NCBI GenBank assembly: GCA_903832005.1
Contig: CAIKZO010000006.1
Span: 55,569-119,568 of the forward strand
Direction of reading: 5' to 3'
Source: Enhydrobacter aerosaccus
GTDB lineage: Bacteria > Pseudomonadota > Alphaproteobacteria > Reyranellales > Reyranellaceae
Length of the DNA: 64,000 nt
The notes beneath the pieces are model-generated. The model was not told the origin of the DNA, made no database searches, and saw nothing but the letters and a program-made list of their open reading frames with translations. The position numbers and the translations under genes were made by a program. Positions 25,475-33,722 of the stretch are shown in pieces (positions within the stretch are counted from its first letter, which is position 1; the number at the start of each line of letters is the position of its first letter).

Positions 25475-25600
25475 GGTTCACGCCCCGGCCGATCTCCTCC
25501 CAGTCGGCCCCATCGTCGGTACGGACGTCAAGTCTCGCGGACCTCGAGCCTCTGGTTCGCAGTCCAGATGAACTCAGTCAGAGCGCCACCGACTCCTTCC

Positions 25601-26521
25601 TCATGCGTGGCTGTACATCTTCTTTCCGGCGACCGGCATCGTGGCCTTGAGAATCGTGCCGCCGTTCACCTTCGCGCTGGGGCGGGACACGACCATGTAG
25701 AGGTCGTTTCCGCTGAAGGCGATGTTGGTGCAGAAGATGTCGTCGCCGACATCGATATGATGCGCCGGCCGGCCGAGCGAATCGAAATGCCAGACCGTCG
25801 TGCTGGGATGGGCGATAACGACGCCACCCGTCTCATCTAGCGCGAGACCGTCCGGGCCCGAGTGGCCGCCGGTCATCTGGATGAACCGGCCGACCTTGCT
25901 CGCCGTGCCGTCGGGCATCAGCGGCAGGCGCCAGACCGCGTTGTCGCGTGTCACGCCGACGTAGAGCACGTTCTCGGCCTTGTTCATGACGAGGCCGTTG
26001 GGACTAGGCACCGTGCCGACCAGCATCGTGAGTTTGCCGGTCGTGTCGTAGCGATAGACGCGCCCCGTCGGGTCATGCAGGCCGCTTTGGCCCTGGTCGG
26101 TGAAATAGAGATCGCCGTTCTGCGCGAAGAACAGATCGTTCACGCCCTTGAAGCTCTCCGACGAGCGCGTCTCGATCACCGGCGTGATCTTGCCGTCGGC
26201 GGGATCGAGCAGGACGATGCCGCGCTTGTAGTCGGTGATGAAGATGCGGCCGTCCTTGTGGATCTTCAGACCGTTCGGCCAGCCGTCGTATTCGGTGACC
26301 AACGTCCACTCGCCCGCCGGGCTGATGCGGAACACGCGGCCGAACGGAATGTCGGTGACGTAGAGATTGCCCGCGCGATCGAAGCTCGGTCCTTCGAGGA
26401 AGGATTCCAATTCCTGTCCAGCGGCGTTTGCGTCAGCCCAGGTCGACTTGCGCTTGTTGCGAAACTTTTCCGGCATCCGCGACCATTCGGTCGCGGGAAC
26501 GGGTTTGGTCAGGCCCCACAT
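25601..26521 (-). CDS. SMP-30/gluconolactonase-family protein
   Basis: 306-residue six-bladed beta-propeller. Repeating blade motifs are plain: FDRAGNLYVTDIPFGRVFRI, KDGRIFITDYKRG, AQNGDLYFTDQGQSG, SGPDGLALDETGG. The Glu of LEGPSF, Asn of GVNDLFF and Asp of GPDGLA fit the calcium site of lactonases. No signal peptide, so cytoplasmic. Likely hydrolyses a sugar or other lactone. GGAGAGG-like site precedes ATG 26521. Downstream of the aminotransferase at 26589 on the same strand, across a palindromic repeat. Confidence 0.88.
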   Translation of the reverse strand: MWGLTKPVPATEWSRMPEKFRNKRKSTWADANAAGQELESFLEGPSFDRAGNLYVTDIPFGRVFRISPAGEWTLVTEYDGWPNGLKIHKDGRIFITDYKRGIVLLDPADGKITPVIETRSSESFKGVNDLFFAQNGDLYFTDQGQSGLHDPTGRVYRYDTTGKLTMLVGTVPSPNGLVMNKAENVLYVGVTRDNAVWRLPLMPDGTASKVGRFIQMTGGHSGPDGLALDETGGVVIAHPSTTVWHFDSLGRPAHHIDVGDDIFCTNIAFSGNDLYMVVSRPSAKVNGGTILKATMPVAGKKMYSHA

Positions 26522-26554
26522 AAATCCTCTCCCGTTGCTTTCCCCCTTCCCTAC

Positions 26555-26576
26555 CCTCCCCCGTATGACGGGGAGG
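26555..26576. repeat. Palindromic REP-like hairpin, copy A
   Basis: CCTCCCCCGT, ATG, ACGGGGAGG: a near-perfect hairpin with one bulged C. Same core as the copies around the DUF559 gene (29294-29907) but without the second hairpin and tail. Lies between two co-directional genes. Confidence 0.6.
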
Positions 26577-26588
26577 AAATGAAAGTGG

Positions 26589-27992
26589 TTAGGCCGCCTT
26601 CACTTCGCGTTCGTTCTTGAGCGCCCGCACCGTTTCACGCAGCGCGTGGACCGTCTTCTCGATCTCGGCACCCCCATGCGTCGCCGACACGAAGCCGCCG
26701 GGCGAGCCCATGACGTCGACGCCGTGGGTCATCAGGCCCATGCGGATCTTGCCGACGAGCGGACCCGCGCCGCGTGCACCCTTCAGTTTGGCGAACGGCA
26801 CCTTGAGCGGATCGAAGGTCGCGGGATCGATCGGATCGTTGAACGGGTTCGGATAGATCAGGAAGGTCGAGGATTGGCCGTAGATGCCCCACGGCATGCT
26901 TTCCTTCACCAGCACCTCGGTCAGCGCCTTGCGCAGTTCGGCCGCCGTCTTGTTGGCCTTCTCCGCGAGGTCTTCATCACGCAGCAGCGTGAGCGCCGTC
27001 ACCGCCGCGGCGGCCGACAACGGGTTGGCGTTGTAGGTGCCGGGATGGAGGATGCGCTCGACCTTCTTTGCCGCGGTGGCCTCGTGGTCGATCTGGTCGA
27101 GGATCTCGCGCTTGCCCACGACCGCGCCACCCGGCAGGCCGCCGGCCACGATCTTGGCCTGGATGCTGAGGTCCGGCGTGATGCCGTAGGCTTTCTGCGC
27201 ACCGCCCGAGGACCAGCGATAGCCGGTGATGACCTCGTCCATCAGCATGATAACGCCCTTCTTCGCCGTGGCGTCGCGCACTGCCTGGATGAAGCCCGGC
27301 GGCAGCGGCGCTTGGCCCCACGACGCGCCCGACGGCTCGAACATCACGGCAGCGATATCGTCGCGCTCCTCGATCAGCTTCACGACGGCGGCGACGTCGC
27401 CTTGCGGCATCAGGATCGAGAGCGAGCTCACATCCTGCGGCACGCCCGGCGTGGTGCCGCCGTCATAGGTGGCGCCGGCGCCCGCCGTCACATTGTCGTG
27501 CCAGCCGTGGAAGTGGCCGATGAAGCGCACGATCTTGTCCTTGCCCGTGTGGGCGCGCGCGAGACGGATCGCCATGTGCGAGGCCTCGGTGCCCGACGCG
27601 GTGAAGCGCACCTTCTCGGCACACGGTGTCAGCTCGCACACGAGTTCGGCCCAGCGCACCTCCAGCTCGTGGCTCGAGCCATAGTGCGTGCCAAGCTCCA
27701 TCTGCTTCTTCACCGCCTCGATGATGGCGGGATGGGAGTGGCCCAGCAGCATCGCGCCATGGCCACCGAAATAGTCCACATATTCGTTGCCATCGACGTC
27801 CCACTTGCGCGGCCCTTTGGCCTTGGCGACATGAATGGAATAAGGGTCGAGATAGCGCGCATCGTGCGTAATGCCGCTCGGCAAAACCTTGCGCGCGCGC
27901 TCGTAAAGCGCGCCGGAGCCCGGGGTCTTGGCCTTGTAATCGGTGACGATTGCCGAGTTTGTGGCCGAATTGGTCGGTGCCGCGGTGCTCAT
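26589..27992 (-). CDS. Class III aminotransferase, glutamate-1-semialdehyde aminomutase-like
   Basis: 467-residue PLP enzyme of fold type I. The N-terminal region (ALYERARKVLPSGITHDARY), GTEASHMAIRLARAHTGKDK, LMDEVITGYRW and the PLP lysine in IQAKIVAGGLPGG follow the HemL pattern. It is longer than HemL (about 430) and the sequence differs at many positions, so an omega-aminotransferase or aminomutase on another substrate is more likely than tetrapyrrole synthesis. Divergent from the serine-glyoxylate aminotransferase. Confidence 0.88.
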   Translation of the reverse strand: MSTAAPTNSATNSAIVTDYKAKTPGSGALYERARKVLPSGITHDARYLDPYSIHVAKAKGPRKWDVDGNEYVDYFGGHGAMLLGHSHPAIIEAVKKQMELGTHYGSSHELEVRWAELVCELTPCAEKVRFTASGTEASHMAIRLARAHTGKDKIVRFIGHFHGWHDNVTAGAGATYDGGTTPGVPQDVSSLSILMPQGDVAAVVKLIEERDDIAAVMFEPSGASWGQAPLPPGFIQAVRDATAKKGVIMLMDEVITGYRWSSGGAQKAYGITPDLSIQAKIVAGGLPGGAVVGKREILDQIDHEATAAKKVERILHPGTYNANPLSAAAAVTALTLLRDEDLAEKANKTAAELRKALTEVLVKESMPWGIYGQSSTFLIYPNPFNDPIDPATFDPLKVPFAKLKGARGAGPLVGKIRMGLMTHGVDVMGSPGGFVSATHGGAEIEKTVHALRETVRALKNEREVKAA

Positions 27993-28094
27993 TTGCCCTC
28001 ACTTTAGCTAATGCCGCAGCATCGCAAGCCTCGCTTGCTTCGCCAAGCCCCGGAGGCTAATCAGCGGCACGTTTTTGCACACGGGAGCTCTGCA

Positions 28095-29285
28095 GTGACC
28101 GCCCAAGCCAATACCAAGCCGCGTGGCCGCCAATTCTTCAATAATCCGGGCCCCACGAACATTCCCGACCGCATCCTGCGGGCAATGGACCGTCCCGTGG
28201 TGGACTTCCTGGCCCCCGAATTCCTTGAAATTCATCGCGCCTGCTTCTCGGGCCTGAAGCGCATTCTGAAGACCGACGGCGAGATCTTTGTCCACGCCTC
28301 GACCGGTCACGGCGCCTGGGAGGCCGCAGTCGCCAACGTCTTCTCGCCGGGCGAGCTGGTGCTGGTGATCGAGACCGGCCACTTTTCCAACGGCTGGCAG
28401 GAGATGGGCGAAGCGCTCGGCCTCAAGGTCGAGATGCTGAAGGCCGACTGGCGCAAGGGCGTCGACTTCGAGACGCTCAAGGAGCGCCTGGCCCAGGACA
28501 CGAACCACGAGATCAAGGGCGTCTTCACCGTCCACAACGAGACCGCGACCGGCATGGTGCTGCCGCTGGCCGAGGTGCGCCGCGCCCTCGACACGGCGAA
28601 GCATCCCGCGCTGCTGCTGAGCGACACGATCTCCTCGCTGGTCAGCATCGACTACAAGATGGACGCCTGGGGCGTCGACGTCACCGTTGCCGGCAGCCAG
28701 AAGGGCCTGATGATGCCGACCGGTCTTGCCATCACCGGCGTCAGCAAGAAGGCAATGGCGGCGTCGCAGCACTCGAAGATGCCGAAGTACTACTTCAACT
28801 GGGCGCTGATGGCGGCGCGCATGCCGCAGAAGTTCATCGGCACCGTGCCGGTGCACCAGTTCTTCGGTCTGCACGAGTCGATCAAGATGATCGAAGAGGA
28901 AGGTCTCGACGCGATCTTCGCGCGTCACACCCGCCTCGCCGAAGCCACGCGCGAGTGCGTCCGCGCGTGGAGCAAGGACGGCAAGGGCCCGACCCTGTAC
29001 GGCCAGACCAAGGAACGCCTGTCGGACTCCGTCACCACGATCCTGATGCCGGAGGGCCATACCTCCGACGCCATGCGCAAGATCGCGCTCGACCGCTTCA
29101 ACCTGTCGCTGGGCGGCGGCCTCGGCCCGCTGACCGGCAAGGTCTTCCGCATCGGCCATCTAGGCGACCTCAACGAGCCGATGCTGCTGGGCTGCCTCGG
29201 CACGACCGAACTGGCGATGAAGGTCGCCGGCGTGCCTTTCTCGGCCGGCGGCGTCGACGCCGCGATCAAGTCGCTGGCGGCGTAA
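28095..29285 (+). CDS. Class V aminotransferase, serine-glyoxylate type
   Basis: 396-residue PLP enzyme. Hallmarks: NNPGPTNIPDRILRAM, HASTGHGAWEAAVANV, SDTISSLVSIDYKMDAWGVD, and the PLP lysine in GSQKGLMMPTG. Converts serine plus glyoxylate to hydroxypyruvate plus glycine in the serine cycle or photorespiratory-type glyoxylate removal; alanine-glyoxylate activity is possible. GTG 28095 is preferred: it has GGGAG 9 bases upstream, and the upstream extension (from 28011) does not look like protein. A REP-like hairpin follows its stop by 8 bases. Confidence 0.88.
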   Translation: MTAQANTKPRGRQFFNNPGPTNIPDRILRAMDRPVVDFLAPEFLEIHRACFSGLKRILKTDGEIFVHASTGHGAWEAAVANVFSPGELVLVIETGHFSNGWQEMGEALGLKVEMLKADWRKGVDFETLKERLAQDTNHEIKGVFTVHNETATGMVLPLAEVRRALDTAKHPALLLSDTISSLVSIDYKMDAWGVDVTVAGSQKGLMMPTGLAITGVSKKAMAASQHSKMPKYYFNWALMAARMPQKFIGTVPVHQFFGLHESIKMIEEEGLDAIFARHTRLAEATRECVRAWSKDGKGPTLYGQTKERLSDSVTTILMPEGHTSDAMRKIALDRFNLSLGGGLGPLTGKVFRIGHLGDLNEPMLLGCLGTTELAMKVAGVPFSAGGVDAAIKSLAA

Positions 29286-29293
29286 ATCTTTCT

Positions 29294-29312
29294 TCCCCGT
29301 CCGCGGGGGAGG
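29294..29312. repeat. REP-like hairpin, copy B, possible terminator of the aminotransferase
   Basis: TTCCCC, GTCCGC, then GGGGGAGG, 8 bases after the stop at 29285 and followed on the plus strand by the T-rich TCTTTGATTTCTT. A partial copy of the element seen at 29328; its place and T-rich tail suit a terminator. Confidence 0.5.
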
Positions 29313-29327
29313 TCTTTGATTTCTTCC

Positions 29328-29371
29328 CCTCCCCCGTCTTCGGGGGAGGTGGCCGTAGGCCGGAGAGGGTC
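29328..29371 (+). repeat. REP-like element, copy C: left bracket of the DUF559 gene
   Basis: Hairpin I is a perfect 9-bp stem CCTCCCCCG/CGGGGGAGG with loop TCTT (29328-29349). Hairpin II follows, GGCC-GTA-GGCC (29351-29361), then the tail GGAGAGGGTC. Copy D at 29804-29847 is the same 44 bases in reverse orientation at 40 of 44 positions. Confidence 0.8.
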
Positions 29372-29383
29372 AAGCCGACCTCC

Positions 29384-29734
29384 TCAATCAAACCGCCCGT
29401 CCAGCCGGCGATCGTGCAGCGCCGCAAAGATCGTCTCCATGACACTCTCCGTCCTGTCCAATACGTCCCCATTCCAGAATCTCAGGACGCGATAACCATA
29501 CGACCGGATGAAGGCGTCGCGTCGGGCGTCGTAATCCGATCGCTCGAGATGCTGGCTGCCATCGAGCTCGACGACGATCGACGCTTCGAGGCAGATGAAG
29601 TCACAAACATAGGGACCGAACGGACGCTGGCGTCGGAACTTGAAACCGGCCAAGCGACGGCCACGCAGCTCGTTCCAGAGGTGTTGTTCCGCATCGGTGG
29701 CGTTCTTGCGCAGCGCGCGAGCGAAACGGTTCAT
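29384..29734 (-). CDS. DUF559 domain protein (Vsr-like endonuclease fold)
   Basis: 116-residue protein. Family landmarks run through the chain: FARALRKNATDAEQHLWNEL, FKFRRQRPFGPYVCDF and the putative catalytic strand IVVELDGSQH, ending with RVLRFWNGDVL. DUF559 proteins share the fold of very-short-patch repair endonucleases; activity is largely uncharacterised. ATG 29734 gives the usual length; the frame runs upstream to 29803 through sequence that does not resemble the family. The gene is bracketed by inverted copies of a palindromic repeat. Confidence 0.85.
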   Translation of the reverse strand: MNRFARALRKNATDAEQHLWNELRGRRLAGFKFRRQRPFGPYVCDFICLEASIVVELDGSQHLERSDYDARRDAFIRSYGYRVLRFWNGDVLDRTESVMETIFAALHDRRLDGRFD

Positions 29735-29803
29735 GCCTGTATTTGCGCCCAAGAAAGAGGCGCATATATGACGCATCATGCTACTTACGCGAGCATCCCG
29801 CAT

Positions 29804-29847
29804 GACCCCCTCCGCCCTGCGGGCACCTCCCCCGAAGACGGGGGAGG
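29804..29847 (-). repeat. REP-like element, copy D: right bracket of the DUF559 gene, inverted
   Basis: Read on the minus strand it starts with the same 24 bases as copy C (perfect hairpin I, 29826-29847). Its hairpin II is GCCC-GCA-GGGC: relative to copy C, a G-to-C and a C-to-G change keep the stem paired. The tail is GGAGGGGGTC. Confidence 0.8.
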
Positions 29848-29867
29848 GTTATGAGGAGAATCATCAC

Positions 29868-29907
29868 CTTCCCGCTTTCGGGGGAAGCGGCCGCAGTCGG
29901 AGGGATC
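29868..29907 (+). repeat. REP-like element, copy E, degenerate
   Basis: CTTCCC, GCTTTCG, GGGGAAG followed by CGGCCGCAGTCGGAGGGATC: same order of hairpin, second GC-rich part and GGAG-tail as copy C, with several differences. It overlaps the stop of the P-loop kinase-like gene by two bases. Confidence 0.6.
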
Positions 29908-30415
29908 AGAGATTCTTCGAGAGGAAATCAGCGACCTGCCGGTCGGTGCGCAGGCGCACGACCGGGATGGATGCTCCATATTTCAGCCGCTCCACCTCGA
30001 TCTGCGGGCGGCGTTCGGTGGGCCAGCGCCAGGTCTGGCCGACGAGGTCCCAATCGAATTGTTCGGGGCAGCCTGCGGGCAGATCCGTGCGCAGGCCGCG
30101 CCGCTGGAACGCCGAGCGTTTCAGCACACGCCATACACAGAACCAGCGTGGGCGCTCGAGCGACACGAAGAGATCGGCGCGCGCCACGGTAAGATCGAGG
30201 CAGAGGCCGGAGTAGCTGCCGTCGACGATCCAGCCGTCAGTGGAAATGGCCTGCGCCACGCGCGCGCGGAAGTCGTCGCGCTGCGACGGCTTCCAGCCCG
30301 GGCGCCAGTAGAGCGTATCGAGATGAATGATCGGCAGGCCGAGCTTCGCACCGAGCGCCAGCGACAGGTGTGTCTTGCCGCTGCCCTGGCTGCCGACAAC
30401 GACGATGCGTCTCAT
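29906..30415 (-). CDS. P-loop kinase-like protein (topology-modulation/adenylate-kinase-like)
   Basis: 169-residue cytoplasmic protein with an N-terminal Walker A (GSQGSGKTHL, residues 8-15 form the loop) and the LDTLYWRPGW segment typical of the family often named DNA topology modulation protein FlaR. WIVDGSYSG and the two tryptophan-rich motifs near the C-terminus fit. The real substrate of this family is not established. Starts 13 bases from the end of the carbonic anhydrase on the same strand, so probably cotranscribed. Confidence 0.82.
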   Translation of the reverse strand: MRRIVVVGSQGSGKTHLSLALGAKLGLPIIHLDTLYWRPGWKPSQRDDFRARVAQAISTDGWIVDGSYSGLCLDLTVARADLFVSLERPRWFCVWRVLKRSAFQRRGLRTDLPAGCPEQFDWDLVGQTWRWPTERRPQIEVERLKYGASIPVVRLRTDRQVADFLSKNL

Positions 30416-30428
30416 CGCCGAGAGGGCG

Positions 30429-31169
30429 TCAGAAGGCAGGCGGGCGGCCCGCGATCGTGGCGATCAGCCGCTCGGGCCGGACCGCCGAGAAGGCGGTCGA
30501 GCGGTCGATGGTCGGGCGCACGTCCAGCCCCAGCACCTTGTCGAAGGCCGCGGTCTCCGGATTGAAGGCGTAGAGCTGGCCTTCGGCGAAGTTGAACCAC
30601 CAGGCGTGCAGCACGAGCTTGCCCGCCGCGACCCTCTCGGCGATCCACGGAAAGCCCATCAGGTTGCCGACGCTGTTCACCACCGAGGCCTGCTCGACGG
30701 CGCGGAGGATCTCGGCGCGCGAGCGGCCCTTGAGCTCGGCCAGCGCATGGTCGCGCACGCTCTGCGCCACCGCCGTCCAGGTCGAGAGATAGTCGTAGTC
30801 GGCGAAGGCGCTCTTGTCGCCGTCGACCAGGGCGGCGATGCCGCCGCACAGCGCATGGCCCAGGATGACCACATGCTCGACCTCGAGGCCGCGCACGGCA
30901 AACTCGATGGCGGCCGAGGTTCCGTGCTGGCGCTCGTCGGGCGGGATCTGCGCCGGCGGCACGATGGCGCCGATGTTGCGCACGGTGAAGATGTCGCCGG
31001 GCTTGGTTTGCGTCAGGATGCCGGGATCGACACGCGCGTCGGCGCAGCCCACGATCAGGATCTTGGGCGACTGACCTTCCTTGGCAAGCTTCTCGAACAG
31101 GTCGAGATGCTCGCGATAATAGCCGAGGCGGAAATCCGCAAAGCCTTTGAGAAGACGATCCAACGCCAT
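30429..31169 (-). CDS. Beta-class carbonic anhydrase
   Basis: 246-residue zinc enzyme for interconversion of carbon dioxide and bicarbonate. Zinc ligands Cys42, His105 and Cys108 (GCADARVD, LGHALCGG); catalytic dyad Asp44-Arg46. ATG 31169 gives the normal N-terminus; the frame is open far upstream but lies antisense to the crotonase gene. Divergent from that gene with 33 bases between. Confidence 0.94.
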   Translation of the reverse strand: MALDRLLKGFADFRLGYYREHLDLFEKLAKEGQSPKILIVGCADARVDPGILTQTKPGDIFTVRNIGAIVPPAQIPPDERQHGTSAAIEFAVRGLEVEHVVILGHALCGGIAALVDGDKSAFADYDYLSTWTAVAQSVRDHALAELKGRSRAEILRAVEQASVVNSVGNLMGFPWIAERVAAGKLVLHAWWFNFAEGQLYAFNPETAAFDKVLGLDVRPTIDRSTAFSAVRPERLIATIAGRPPAF

Positions 31170-31202
31170 AATGTGTCGCCCATAACCGTTACGGGTGAGT
31201 GA

Positions 31203-31982
31203 ATGACGCAAGAATTGCTCTACGACAAGCGCGGCGATATCGGCTGGATCACTTTCAACCGCCCCCAGCAGCGCAATGCGCTGACTTTCGCCATGTATGA
31301 GGGCGTGGCCGAGATTTGCGGCAAATTGGCCGATTCCCGCGACGTGAGAGCGCTGGTCATCACCGGCGGCGGCGACAAGGCCTTTGCCGCCGGCACCGAC
31401 ATCGCCCAGTTCCACTCCTTCAAGGACGGCGAGGACGGCGTCGCCTACGAGCGCAAGATGGACCGCATCCTCGATACGATCGAGCGCTGCGCCGTTCCAA
31501 CGGTGGCCGCCGTGCACGGTTTCTGCACCGGCGGTGGGGCCGCCATCGCGGCGGTCTGCGACTTCCGGATCGGCAGCGCCACGGCGCAATTCGGCTTCCC
31601 GATCGCGCGCACCCTCGGAAACTGTCTCTCGATGGGCAACTACGCGCGGCTCGCGGCCCTGGTCGGGCCGCAGCGGGTGAAGGAGATGATCTTGCTCGCC
31701 AAGCTGGTCGACGCGAAGACGGCTTTGTCGATCGGCCTGATGAGCGAGCTGCTGCCCGACATGGCGAGCCTGCATGCGCGCGCCGAAGAGCTGGCGACGA
31801 CCCTGGCCAGCCACGCGCCGATCACGATGCAGACCACCAAGGAAGCGCTGCGCCGGCTGCAGGCGAAGATGGGCGACGAGAACATCGACGACCTGATCCG
31901 CCACACCTATGCCAGCGCCGACTTCCGCGAGGGCATGAGCGCGTTTTTAGGCAAGCGGCCGCCGAAATGGACGGGGACCTAG
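31203..31982 (+). CDS. Enoyl-CoA hydratase/isomerase (crotonase) family protein
   Basis: 259-residue crotonase-fold protein. The oxyanion-hole segments are present (DKAFAAGTDIAQF; HGFCTGGGAAIAAVCD). The two glutamates of a true hydratase are not: where GGGCELA and PE are usual, this protein has GGGAAIA and PI. It may be an isomerase, hydrolase or another crotonase-superfamily enzyme. TAG stop lies in CTAG shared with the convergent MFS gene. Confidence 0.88.
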   Translation: MTQELLYDKRGDIGWITFNRPQQRNALTFAMYEGVAEICGKLADSRDVRALVITGGGDKAFAAGTDIAQFHSFKDGEDGVAYERKMDRILDTIERCAVPTVAAVHGFCTGGGAAIAAVCDFRIGSATAQFGFPIARTLGNCLSMGNYARLAALVGPQRVKEMILLAKLVDAKTALSIGLMSELLPDMASLHARAEELATTLASHAPITMQTTKEALRRLQAKMGDENIDDLIRHTYASADFREGMSAFLGKRPPKWTGT

Positions 31983-33199
31983 CGGCGACGACCGACGCCG
32001 AAGGCTGCCATCGCCAGCGCCTGCAGGACCGCGGCCGCAACGAAGACCAGCGCCGCATCCCCGGCCGACAGAGCGCGGATCGCGCCAAAGACAGCAGGTG
32101 CGAAGGCATAGAAGCCCTGGCCGATCGCCACGATCAACGGCACGACGCGGGCCACATCGGCCTTGTCGAACTCGGCCTGGGCGATCAGCGGCGGCAGCGA
32201 CGTGGTGTTGCCGATGCCCGCGCCGAACAGCAGCACACCCACGACCAGCAAAGCCACGACATGGCCGCCGGCGAACACCAACGCCAATGAGCCCGCGATC
32301 TGCACGACATGGCTGGCGCAGGCGATCAGCCGACGGTCGCTGCCGGGCGGCATCAGCCACCCGACCAAGGTGCGCCCGCCGATTGCCGCTGCGGTGGCCG
32401 CGCCCATCAATACGCCCGAGAGTTGCTCGCCCAACGCCGGCACCAGCAGCGAGAAGAGATGCGCGATCAACCCGATCTGCGCAAACAGGCCGAGCGCCAT
32501 GCCGGCCGCGAGCGTGACGAAGCGCAGGTCGCGCCCCAGGCCACCCGCCGCGATGGGCCGTGAGGGCGCGAGCGCGGCAGCAGTGGCGGCCGACACCCGC
32601 TCGCCGTCGACGGACTGGCCCAGCATCTCTGGTGTCTTCGAAAACACCAGGCTCGACAGCAGCCACGTGATCACGACCATGCCGCCGCCGATCACGAGTG
32701 CCGCCGCCGGAAAGCCCAGTCCATCGATCGCTATGACCCACAGCGGCGAGAACACGACGCCGCCGATGCTGGCGCCGTTGTAGGCCATGGCAAGCGCCGC
32801 CGGCCGCTTGACCGCGAACCACGGCGCCACGATCGCGTTGATCGCCGCCGCCGCCATCGTGACCCAGCCTGCACCGCTCAGCAGCGTCGCCAGCAGGAGC
32901 TGCCACGGCTCACGGGCGAGCGCCCAACCCAGCACGCCGATCGCCAGCGCCAGCGCGCCGGTGCGCGTGATCGTGGGCAAGCCGAAACGGCGATAGAGCA
33001 CTGGCAGGTTGGCGACGACGATCGCGCCCACGAGGAAATGCACCGTGACCGCCGTCGAGACGAGCACCGTCGACCAGCCGCGCTGTTCCTGCACCTGGTG
33101 CAGGTAGACCGGCGGTCCGTAGAAGCCCAGCCCCCAACCGAAGGTCGCGAGCACGAAGGCGCCGGCAACGACACGCCAGCCGAAGAAATCCTGTTTCAT
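31979..33199 (-). CDS. MFS transporter
   Basis: About 406 residues with 12 predicted membrane helices in two halves; N-terminus DFFGWRVVAGAFVLATFGWG and the loop RRFGLPTITRTGA after helix 2 resemble monocarboxylate/oxalate-formate-type MFS carriers. ATG 33199 starts with the family MKQDFFGWR; ATG 33211 four codons upstream is the alternative, and neither has a strong ribosome site. Substrate unknown. Confidence 0.88.
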   Translation of the reverse strand: MKQDFFGWRVVAGAFVLATFGWGLGFYGPPVYLHQVQEQRGWSTVLVSTAVTVHFLVGAIVVANLPVLYRRFGLPTITRTGALALAIGVLGWALAREPWQLLLATLLSGAGWVTMAAAAINAIVAPWFAVKRPAALAMAYNGASIGGVVFSPLWVIAIDGLGFPAAALVIGGGMVVITWLLSSLVFSKTPEMLGQSVDGERVSAATAAALAPSRPIAAGGLGRDLRFVTLAAGMALGLFAQIGLIAHLFSLLVPALGEQLSGVLMGAATAAAIGGRTLVGWLMPPGSDRRLIACASHVVQIAGSLALVFAGGHVVALLVVGVLLFGAGIGNTTSLPPLIAQAEFDKADVARVVPLIVAIGQGFYAFAPAVFGAIRALSAGDAALVFVAAAVLQALAMAAFGVGRRR

Positions 33200-33287
33200 G
33201 GCGAGGACCATGAGGGCGACACGCCGGCCGACGTTACGGCGCGCGCCGAAATGTCTGGTAGGATGCGGCCTTCACGGAGGGAACGAG

Positions 33288-33716
33288 ATGGCACGATTTG
33301 GATCGATAGCGAGCGCGCTCGGCCTGTGCCTGGTCACGGCGGCCTGTGGCAATCCCTCACAGCAGATCATGAACAAGGAAGACATGCTGGCCGCATCCGG
33401 CTTCAAGTTCGTGCCGGCCAACACGCCGGAGCGGCAGGCGGCCTTCACCAAGCTGCCGCCGCACAAGTTCATGCGCCAGGTCCAGGGCGACAAGGTGGTC
33501 TACGTCTATGCTGACCCGACGATCTGCGTCTGCCTCTATGTCGGCGGCCAGAAGGCCTATGGCGCCTATCGCGCGCGCGTCTTCGACAAGCAGCTGGCCG
33601 ACGAACAGGCAACGACCGCGAACGCCGTCTACTACATGGACGGCTGGAGCTGGAACGCTTGGTCCGTCGGCTATCCGGTCGGTTGGCCTTACGTCGATTC
33701 GATCTACAACTACTGA
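33288..33716 (+). CDS. Small lipoprotein of unknown function
   Basis: 142 residues starting with a lipoprotein signal (MARFGSIASALGLCLVTAAC, lipobox cysteine Cys20). The mature part has a stretch with PTICVCLYVGGQKAYGAYR and a C-terminus rich in Trp and Tyr (DGWSWNAWSVGYPVGWPY). GGAGG precedes ATG 33288 by about 7 bases, which decides the start against a longer frame from 33198. I do not recognise a family. Convergent with the next gene. Confidence 0.75.
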   Translation: MARFGSIASALGLCLVTAACGNPSQQIMNKEDMLAASGFKFVPANTPERQAAFTKLPPHKFMRQVQGDKVVYVYADPTICVCLYVGGQKAYGAYRARVFDKQLADEQATTANAVYYMDGWSWNAWSVGYPVGWPYVDSIYNY

Positions 33717-33722
33717 CCGGCG

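Noticed and set aside
28066..28078. GGCACG-TTTTT-GC before the serine-glyoxylate aminotransferase, like a sigma-54 site
   Set aside because: Only nine bases lie between GG and GC; sigma-54 needs ten.
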